From the NCBI RefSeq assembly GCF_030817655.1, contig NZ_JAUSZM010000003.1:4588001-4652000 (forward strand): 64,000 bases of DNA, in the 5' to 3' direction. The position numbers and the translations under genes were made by a program. Source of the stretch: Streptomyces sp. V4I2 (GTDB taxonomy: Bacteria > Actinomycetota > Actinomycetes > Streptomycetales > Streptomycetaceae). A model generated the notes under the pieces. It worked only from the letters and a program-made list of their open reading frames with translations. It did no database searches and was not told where the DNA came from. How positions within the stretch are numbered: the first letter of the stretch is position 1; every line of letters starts with the position of its first letter. This document shows positions 58,061 through 64,000 of this stretch, one piece after another.

Positions 58061-59596
58061 CTAACCGCGCACCTGGCCCAGCCACTGAAGTGTCCGGCGG
58101 ATCTCCGCCGCGAAGGGGTGGCCCGGGCCGTGCAGGCGCTCCGCGTCGTGCAGCAGCCGTACCAGCGTGTCGTGGGCGGCGGCGCGGTCGCCCAGGGCGA
58201 GGAGGAGGTGGCCGATGCGGCGGCGGACGTCGTGGGCGAGTTCCGGGTCTCCCGCCACGTACTGGTTCTCGTAGTACGGCAGCAGCGCCCGGTACTCGGC
58301 GAGCGCCGCCGCCGGTTCGCCGAGCTGCTCCAGGCACTGGGCGGCCTCGTAGCGGTAGCGGAGCGACTGGGGGTCGGCCTGGCCGGCCTCGGCGGCGCGT
58401 TCGTCGGCGAGGCGGCGCAGTTCGGGCAGCGCGCGCCGGTACTGGCCGTCGTCCATGAGGGTGGCCGCGTACTGCTTGCGCAGGGTGCGGACGACCGGGG
58501 AACGCTCGCCGTGCTGTTCGGCCGCGGCCGGCAGGATCGCTCCGAGGATGTCGACGGCCTGGGTGATGCGGCCCTCGCCGAGAAGACGCTTGACCTCGTC
58601 GACGGCCCGGGCGACGTCCGGCTTCTCGGCGGCGGGCGGCACGGTCGCGGCGGGGGCGGGCTGGGGCGCGGGCGTACGGGCGCGGTCCGGCCAGGGGGCG
58701 TGCGGGCGCAGGAAGGGGCGGGTCGGGTCGAGGGGCGCCCCCGTGGGCATCCCGCGCGCGGGCAGGAGCAGCGCCAGGTCCTCGTACACGTCCTGCGCGG
58801 AGGCCGGGCGGTGCTGCGGGTCCTTGGCGAGCAGGCGCAGGACGAGCGCTTCGAGGGGCTCCGGGACTTCGGCGCGGATACGGCGCACGGGCAGCGGAGG
58901 CTCGTACAGGTGGCGGTGCAGCACTCCGAGGGCCGTCGAGCCGGCGAACGGGACGTCTCCGCTGAGGAGCTCGTGCAGGAGTACGCCGAGTGCGTACAGG
59001 TCGGTGTACGGGCCGACCGCGCCGCCCATCGCCTGCTCGGGGGCCATGTAGGCGGGCGAGCCGATGGGGGTGCCGGTGTGGGTGAGGCGGGTGGTGTCCG
59101 CGTCCATCACGGACGCGACGCCGAGGTCGAGGACGGTGACCGTGCCGTCCTGCTTCACCATCACGTTGCGCGGCTTGAGGTCGCGGTGGACGATCGGCAC
59201 GGCGTGCACGGCGCTCAGCACGGCGCACAGTTGCGCGGCGACCGCGACCGCCCACTGCCACGGGTACGGATCGTGCTCGGCGAGGTGGTCGGAGAGGTCG
59301 GCGCCGTCGACGTACTGCATGACGAGGAACAGCTCTTCGCCCTCGCTGCCCGCGTCGTGGACCGTGACCAGGCCGGGGTGGTCGACCTGAGCGGTCACCC
59401 GGCACTCGCGCACGAAGCGGCGACGCAGCTCGTCCGCCTCCTGGCCGGCCACCTTGTCGGGGCGCAGCAGCTTCACCGCCACGCGCCGGTCGAGCCGCTG
59501 GTCGTAGGCCGTCCAGACCTGCCCCATGCCGCCCTGCCCGATGAGCGTGGACAGTTCATACCGGCCGGCGACGACACGTCCCGTCGTCACGCTCAC
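58061..59596 (-). CDS. Hanks-type serine/threonine protein kinase with TPR-like tail
   Basis: A 511-residue kinase. The Gly loop is IGQGGMGQVW, the ATP lysine K42 (RVAVKLL), the catalytic loop IVHRDLKPRNV, and the metal motif DLG (VLDLGVAS) in place of DFG. GSPAYMAPEQAMGG is the activation segment. After about residue 280 a Pro/Ala linker leads to a TPR-like helical region (about 330-505: AVDILGAILPAAAEQHGERS, RALPELRRLADERAAEAGQA, AALAEYRALLPYYENQY). No transmembrane helix is present, so it is cytoplasmic. GTG 59596 overlaps the stop of the upstream membrane gene (GTGA), so that protein is probably its partner. Confidence 0.92.
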   Translation of the reverse strand: MSVTTGRVVAGRYELSTLIGQGGMGQVWTAYDQRLDRRVAVKLLRPDKVAGQEADELRRRFVRECRVTAQVDHPGLVTVHDAGSEGEELFLVMQYVDGADLSDHLAEHDPYPWQWAVAVAAQLCAVLSAVHAVPIVHRDLKPRNVMVKQDGTVTVLDLGVASVMDADTTRLTHTGTPIGSPAYMAPEQAMGGAVGPYTDLYALGVLLHELLSGDVPFAGSTALGVLHRHLYEPPLPVRRIRAEVPEPLEALVLRLLAKDPQHRPASAQDVYEDLALLLPARGMPTGAPLDPTRPFLRPHAPWPDRARTPAPQPAPAATVPPAAEKPDVARAVDEVKRLLGEGRITQAVDILGAILPAAAEQHGERSPVVRTLRKQYAATLMDDGQYRRALPELRRLADERAAEAGQADPQSLRYRYEAAQCLEQLGEPAAALAEYRALLPYYENQYVAGDPELAHDVRRRIGHLLLALGDRAAAHDTLVRLLHDAERLHGPGHPFAAEIRRTLQWLGQVRG

Positions 59597-60270
59597 CTTC
59601 CGCCCTCGTGATTGCCGTTGTGGTGGCCGTCGTGGTTGCCGTCGTGGTGGCCGTCCTGGCGGCGCAGGTAGTCACTGAGCTCGTCGAGCTCGGCGCGCAC
59701 CTGGTCGATGCGGGCGGGCGCGGGCCGGTGGGGCGGCGGGGTGGTGGGCAGGGGCGGCTGCGGTGTCTGCGAAGGCTGCGGCGTGTGCGGGCTGTGCGAC
59801 GCCGCAGGCGTCTGGGGCATGGTCGTCGCGGTGTACGGGGACGGTGTCGGCGCCGCGGCCCGCGGGTAGCCGTACGCCGGCGCCGGTGTGGGCGCCGGTC
59901 CGGACTGCGGTGCGTAGGCGCCGTAGCGGAGCTGGTGGAAGTGGCGTACGTCCGCCGCGAGGTAGTACGCGGTCACGGCGACGAGCCCGCCGAGGAGCAG
60001 GATCATCCCCGTCCAGCCGCCCACCGTGTGGACCTCGTCGCCGGGCTCGGTGCCGAGCAGCACGAGCGCGAGGATGACGTTCACGAACGCGGCGACGAAC
60101 AGACCCCAGTCGACCCCCTTGCGCGTGACGATCGCCAGGCGCAGCAGCATCGCCCAGGCCAGGATGCCGATGCTGAAGAACGAGAGCGCCACGAACAGCA
60201 CGCGCAGGAAGACCAGCCACCCCGTCGGGGGCGGCTGCTTCACCGGCTGCGTGTAGCCGTGGCCATGCAT
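59593..60270 (-). CDS. Membrane protein with His/Asp/Gly-rich tail, kinase partner
   Basis: A 225-residue protein with three transmembrane helices (about residues 17-42 VFLRVLFVALSFFSIGILAW, 55-72 and 85-103). A Pro/Ala/Thr-rich region follows, then a short helix (IDQVRAELDELSDYLRRQDG) and a C-terminal tail with repeated Asp-Gly-His-His / Gly-Asn-His units that could bind metal. ATG 60270 follows AGGAG. Its stop overlaps the start of the kinase gene, so it may be a substrate or membrane anchor of that kinase. I do not recognise a family. Confidence 0.82.
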   Translation of the reverse strand: MHGHGYTQPVKQPPPTGWLVFLRVLFVALSFFSIGILAWAMLLRLAIVTRKGVDWGLFVAAFVNVILALVLLGTEPGDEVHTVGGWTGMILLLGGLVAVTAYYLAADVRHFHQLRYGAYAPQSGPAPTPAPAYGYPRAAAPTPSPYTATTMPQTPAASHSPHTPQPSQTPQPPLPTTPPPHRPAPARIDQVRAELDELSDYLRRQDGHHDGNHDGHHNGNHEGGR

Positions 60271-60399
60271 GAAATCTCCTGGAGTCTGAGGTGGACGCAC
60301 CAGTGCGGCCGACGTCGGGCAACGCCGGTCGCACGATTGTCGCTTCGAGCGTATAGGCCGACACGGACAACCGGTCCTGGGTTGTACCGAACCGTTGTC

Positions 60400-60471
60400 A
60401 TGCTGGTCACTCCGCCCGTTGTCGTGCCGATCGCTCCGCCCGGTGCCGTGCTGATCGCTCCGCCTCAGCCG
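60400..60471. repeat. Three 24-bp tandem repeats
   Basis: Units at 60400-60423, 60424-60447 and 60448-60471 share GATCGCTCCGCC-like cores. They lie between the methylase 3' end, which the third unit overlaps, and the membrane gene upstream region. Confidence 0.65.
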
Positions 60472-62639
60472 GGCGCGGCCGTCCCGTCCGTCAGGCCGTC
60501 GTACATTCCGCGGACGAGCTGCTCCCCGAGTCGGCCCGCACTCCTGAGAGCCCGCTCGAAGTCGTCGAGGGCGTGGAAGCGCGCGCTGTAGCGAAGTTGT
60601 TCGTCGAGCGGGAGCCGGGGCAGCTGGAGGCGGCGCACGTCGAGCCGGGTGGCGGTGGACGCGTAGCTGCTGGCCTGGCGGTTGTTGGCGGTGCCGCGCA
60701 GGAAGCCGGCGAGGAACCACGGGTCGAGCACCGTGGGATCGGGGCGCAGGAGCACGAGGTTGCGCCCCAGGGCGGCCCCCGCCGTGGCGTCGTCGATCAC
60801 GCGCGTCACCGAGCCGCCGCCGAGCACCGGCACCACGACGTCACCGGCCTCCATGAGGACGGCCTCCTCATCACTCTCGGGCAGCGTCCCCGAAGGGGCG
60901 TTTCCGGCGAGGACGTCGTGGTCGGTGAGGACGGGCACGCGCGCGTGGCCGCCGTTTCCGCCCGTACGCATCACCAGCGCGCCCCCGCGCGCGAGTTCGC
61001 CGACGGTGGTGAGCGGCCAGCGCGTGGGCTGTGCGCCGGCCGCGGGGGGCGGCGGGGTGAGGTCGGCGGTCAGGCGCAGGGTCTCGCCGAGGCGTTCGCG
61101 CACCGCGGTGAGCGCCTCGGCGCCGTCGGCCGCCGGCGCGGGCGGCAGGTGGCGGGCCGGGGCGAAGTCCACGTCGTCGTCCAGGAGCGCGATGACGGGC
61201 AGCGAGCAGGCCAGGCCGGGCCGTTCGTCGAGACGACCCGCCTTGTCGAAGGCACTCCAGGCGTCGAGTACGGCCTCCCGCACGGCTCGCCAGTCCGGCC
61301 CGCCACGCCCCTCGGTCGCGAACTGCCCCGCGTCGGCGAGCAGCACCTCGGGCTGCGCGGGCGCCCTCTCGGGCCGGCGCAGCACCCACAGGTGGAGCGG
61401 GATGTTGTACGGCGGTGCGGCGCCGACCGGCAGCGCGAGGACGGCGCGCAGCGCGCCGCGGCGCAGCAGGTCGGCGCGGATACGGCGGCCGGAGCGGCGG
61501 GAGGCGGCGGCGGGCGGCATGAGGACGACGGCGGTGCCGCCGTCCTTGAGGCGGGCGAGCGCGTGCTGCACCCAGGCCAGCTCGGACTCGTTGCGCGCCG
61601 GGAAGCCGTACTCCCAGCGGGGGTCGTACGCGAGTTCGTCGTGCCCCCAGTTGCGCTCGTTGAACGGCGGGTGGCAGAGGACCACGTCGGCCTGCAGTCC
61701 GGCGTGGGCGTCGGCGCGCAGGGTGTCGGCGGCGGCGGCGCGCACGGTCACCCCGGCGTGCAGCGCGAGCCGGAGCGCGGTGAGCGCGGCGAGGTCGGGG
61801 GCGCTGTCCTGGGCGTACAGCTCCTGGCCGGGGCGCGGGGTGACGGCGCGCAGCAGGGCGCCGGTGCCGCAGGCCGGGTCGAGGACGGTGCGCGCGGGGC
61901 CGGCGAGGTCGGCCATGAGGCCGGCGAGTTCGGCGGGGGTGAGCGTGTACTGGCGCGGGTTGGCGTTGAGGTGCCGGCCGAGAAGGAACTCGAAGGTCTG
62001 GCGGGCGCCCAGCTCGGCGGCGAGTTCGGCGGCGCCGCGGAGGAGGGGGGCGGAGGGGAGGAGGGCGGGGCCGCTGGGGGCGTGGATGGCGGGGGTGGCG
62101 GGAGTGGTGGACGTGGTGGACGTGGAGGTGGTGTTTGCGGGGCCGCCAGTGTTCACGGCACCCAGGCTGTTCACAGACCGCGGCGAGTTCACACCCTGCG
62201 GCGTGCGAACCTCCCGTCCGCCACCTCCGCGCCCGCCCCGCAGCGCGCCGAAGCGCGGCACGAGCACCTGCTCCAGCGCGCCTGGGAGCATCGCGGCGAG
62301 CCGCTCGTCGGAGCCCGCGCTCACCTCCAGCCACACCGTGGGGCGGTCGTGGATCAGGAGCAGGACGCAACCGGCGTGGGTGAGAGCCGTGACCGGTCCC
62401 TCGGGGTGGCCGGCGAGCTGTTGCCAGACGCGTTCACGCAGGGGGACCTCGGCGAGTTTCCCCTGATGACGCAGCCAGGCCTCGACCTCGGCGAGGGCGA
62501 AGGACGGGCTGGTCTCGGTGCCGCCGACCGGCTTCGGGAAGTCGGCGTGCCGACGCCGCCAGTTGCTGACGGCGGCACGCCCGACACCGGCGAGCCGCGC
62601 GATTCCGGCGGCGGTCACCTCTGTCGCGTTGTCCTGCAC
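60465..62639 (-). CDS. N-6 DNA methylase fused to a specificity-like domain, with altered catalytic motif
   Basis: A 724-residue protein with an unusual layout. The N terminus is a helix-turn-helix (AAGIARLAGVGRAAVSNWRR, then DFPKPVGG). A Thr/Ser-rich low-complexity segment follows, then a type I/II N6-adenine methylase domain with SAM motif DPACGTGALL (about 252-261). The catalytic N/D/S-PP-Y/F motif is HPPF here (323-326, in VVLCHPPFNERNWG), so the residue that normally activates adenine is His. The C terminus (about 545-724) resembles a type I specificity subunit (PLTTVGELARGG, EAGDVVVPVLGG, RRLQLPRLPLDEQ). No restriction subunit is nearby. GTG 62639 follows GAGGGGAG. It may bind DNA as a regulator and not modify it; this is inference. 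Confidence 0.82.
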   Translation of the reverse strand: MQDNATEVTAAGIARLAGVGRAAVSNWRRRHADFPKPVGGTETSPSFALAEVEAWLRHQGKLAEVPLRERVWQQLAGHPEGPVTALTHAGCVLLLIHDRPTVWLEVSAGSDERLAAMLPGALEQVLVPRFGALRGGRGGGGREVRTPQGVNSPRSVNSLGAVNTGGPANTTSTSTTSTTPATPAIHAPSGPALLPSAPLLRGAAELAAELGARQTFEFLLGRHLNANPRQYTLTPAELAGLMADLAGPARTVLDPACGTGALLRAVTPRPGQELYAQDSAPDLAALTALRLALHAGVTVRAAAADTLRADAHAGLQADVVLCHPPFNERNWGHDELAYDPRWEYGFPARNESELAWVQHALARLKDGGTAVVLMPPAAASRRSGRRIRADLLRRGALRAVLALPVGAAPPYNIPLHLWVLRRPERAPAQPEVLLADAGQFATEGRGGPDWRAVREAVLDAWSAFDKAGRLDERPGLACSLPVIALLDDDVDFAPARHLPPAPAADGAEALTAVRERLGETLRLTADLTPPPPAAGAQPTRWPLTTVGELARGGALVMRTGGNGGHARVPVLTDHDVLAGNAPSGTLPESDEEAVLMEAGDVVVPVLGGGSVTRVIDDATAGAALGRNLVLLRPDPTVLDPWFLAGFLRGTANNRQASSYASTATRLDVRRLQLPRLPLDEQLRYSARFHALDDFERALRSAGRLGEQLVRGMYDGLTDGTAAPG

Positions 62640-62849
62640 GGCCCGGCTCCCCTCATCGTCCCGCGTGGGTCCATGTAAGCCTCGTGTCGTCCCCGCGTCC
62701 GTGTGTGGCGCCGAGCATACCGGCGTACTCAAGATCCATGCATTCACGCCCGTGTACGAACCCATCGCCGTGAATCGTGTTGACCCGGTTCACCACGGGT
62801 GCCTCATCGCTGCCCATGAAGGGCGACATCCCCGACGAGGAGAGCGGTC

Positions 62850-63225
62850 GAGGGCGAGCCCGAGTTGATCAAGACCGGCGACACCGTCTACATGAAGTAC
62901 GACGAGGCGTTCCTGCGCGCCCAGAGCGAGGGCGAGTCCGAGGCGGACACCGACGCGGCCGTGGCGATGCCGGCCGGGAAGTGGACCAAGACGTCCGCGA
63001 AGGGCCAGGACGCCCAGGACATCGTGAGCTTCTGCGACCTGAACACGGTGCTCGGCGATGCCGAGGACGGCCACTCGGACGCGACCCGCAGCACGGCCAC
63101 CACCGTCGACGGCACGCCCGCGACCGTCCTGCACGAGAAGGACGGCAAGGACGGTTGCACCCTGTACGTGGCCACCGAGGGCGAGCCGTATGTGCTGCGC
63201 GTCGACAGCACGAGGGCGCGGCACC
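62850..63225 (+). pseudogene. Internal fragment of a lipoprotein gene
   Basis: The frame reads ELIKTGDTVYMKYDEAFLRA, KWTKTSAKGQDAQDIVSFCD and TLYVATEGEPYVLRVDS, which looks like the middle of an actinomycete LppX/LprG-like or hypothetical lipoprotein. There is no signal peptide or lipobox upstream, and the frame continues past the expected end into sequence antisense to the GNAT gene. It appears truncated at both ends by a past rearrangement. Confidence 0.65.
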
Positions 63226-63252
63226 GCGGCGGCCCCTGGTCGGCTACGTCGA

Positions 63253-63996
63253 CTACAGCGGGTGCCGCATCCACACGTTGGGCTCGACATACACCGCGTA
63301 TCCGCGCTCCGGTTCGCAGCGCACCGGCACCAGCGCCCCCGGCACCTCGATGTCGCCCTCGGTGTCGAAGGGCAGCCCGGTCCAGTCGCGCCATTGCTCC
63401 AGCGAGCCGGACACGGTCATGGAGGCCGGTGCCACGGAGTGGAGGGTGGCGCCGGCCCGGGCGTGGACGCGCAGCCACGGGTCGTGCGGCAGCCCGTCGG
63501 GGCGTACGCGACGGGCGTACTCCTCGATCGGCGTGTGTGGTTCCAGGTGCTTGGCGCTGGGGCGGACGGGGGCGACGACCTCCCGGAAACCCTGGGCGCG
63601 GGCGTTGTCGCGCATCGCCGACAGCATGCGGGCGGACAGTCCGCGGCCCTGCATGTGAGGGGCGACGGTGATGGCGATCGCGCTGACGGTGTCGGGGGCC
63701 ACGCCTCTGCGCAGGTCGGCGAAGGCCCAGGTGAGCACCGCGTCCCAACCCCGGGCGGGCAGTTCGCTCCGCCCTTCGACGGCGAGGGCGAACGGCACGC
63801 TGTAGGCGTGTGCGACGACCTCGCCCCGCTCGTCCTCGGCGAACAGCACGTACTGCGGGAGTTCGGTGGCTATGCGACCGTAGTGGGAGTCGCCCACGAG
63901 GTCCTGCGTCACGAACTCCGGCCAGCTGCTCGCCATGTCGACGACCAGCCCGTGCATGTCGGGACGTTCGGCGAGACTCGACATCTTCAGATCCAT
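63253..63996 (-). CDS. GNAT family N-acetyltransferase
   Basis: A 247-residue acetyltransferase. The acetyl-CoA motif is ITVAPHMQGRGLSARMLSAM (the Q/R-x-x-G-x-G/A loop), followed by NARAQGFREVVAPVRPSAKH. The N-terminal WPEFVTQDLVGDSHYGRIA and C-terminal half are typical of a Streptomyces subgroup that acts on unknown substrates. ATG 63996 is four bases from the window edge; ATG 63984 is an alternative, and a longer upstream start cannot be excluded. Confidence 0.85.
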   Translation of the reverse strand: MDLKMSSLAERPDMHGLVVDMASSWPEFVTQDLVGDSHYGRIATELPQYVLFAEDERGEVVAHAYSVPFALAVEGRSELPARGWDAVLTWAFADLRRGVAPDTVSAIAITVAPHMQGRGLSARMLSAMRDNARAQGFREVVAPVRPSAKHLEPHTPIEEYARRVRPDGLPHDPWLRVHARAGATLHSVAPASMTVSGSLEQWRDWTGLPFDTEGDIEVPGALVPVRCEPERGYAVYVEPNVWMRHPL

Positions 63997-64000
63997 GCGG

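Noticed and set aside
63231..63671. Continuation of the lipoprotein frame past 63230
   Set aside because: From here the frame is antisense to the GNAT gene and turns Arg/Pro-rich, so it is not part of the original protein.

Overview
The window is about 70% GC, strongly GC3-biased and densely packed. It is a stretch of the conserved chromosome core of a Streptomyces or very close relative. The evidence is the gene content and order: a SigB-type sigma factor with its partner-switch genes, a hut cluster, the leucyl-tRNA(UAA) gene bldA, ndh, ppx, divIC, eno, two Rpf-type cell-wall hydrolases and a CYP107-like P450. As far as I recall, this matches roughly SCO3062 to SCO3104 of S. coelicolor. No insertion sequence, prophage or CRISPR array was seen.

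Left part (1-12.7 kb). A POT peptide transporter is followed by a four-gene minus-strand operon (5716 to 1694) for secreted or wall-anchored proteins. The two outer members end in sortase signals (LPQTG and LAETG), and the leader carries three tandem 12-bp palindromes. Next come an anti-sigma kinase, an anti-sigma antagonist and a divergent SigB/SigF-type sigma factor. A membrane protein follows that looks like an ECF-sigma/zinc-finger/ricin-lectin hybrid. Then an Rpn-type nuclease and a divergent HATPase / XRE / DUF397 set (a WhiJ/AbaA-type regulatory unit).

Histidine part (12.7-19.9 kb). hutU, an M20 amidohydrolase, hutF and hutI form a tight operon read leftwards. No classical hutG is present. 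A PLP decarboxylase (diaminopimelate decarboxylase-like) diverges from hutU.

20-29.5 kb. A four-gene operon holds three Roadblock/LC7 proteins and a PATAN-like/winged-helix protein, with no GTPase or sensor kinase beside it. Next is an RpiR regulator overlapping a histidine-ammonia-lyase-like gene that lacks the Ala-Ser-Gly triad of the MIO cofactor. Divergent from it is an OpuC-type betaine importer (ATPase, two permeases, lipoprotein). This is the most unusual metabolic locus in the window.

29.5-45 kb. SDR oxidoreductase and divergent XRE regulator, cystathionine beta-synthase, SGNH hydrolase, thiolase, small Streptomyces-type hypotheticals, a BI-1 family protein, pobA, bldA, a MacB-like ABC exporter and a cyclopropane-fatty-acid-synthase-like methyltransferase. 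Two short elements with related terminal inverted repeats (31.57 and 36.95 kb) look like MITE-type relics.

45-64 kb. An intact Uma2 gene sits beside a frameshifted one. Then ndh, with two Rex-like operators far upstream, ppx, DUF501, divIC, eno, rpfA with a ydaO-type (c-di-AMP) riboswitch leader, an rpfC-like gene, P450, mazG, a SurA-like lipoprotein, a Ser/Thr kinase with its membrane partner, an unusual N6-methylase/specificity fusion, a lipoprotein remnant and a GNAT acetyltransferase.

Three genes carry the rare leucine codon TTA (Rpn nuclease, XRE regulator, Roadblock protein). They should depend on the bldA tRNA encoded in the same window.
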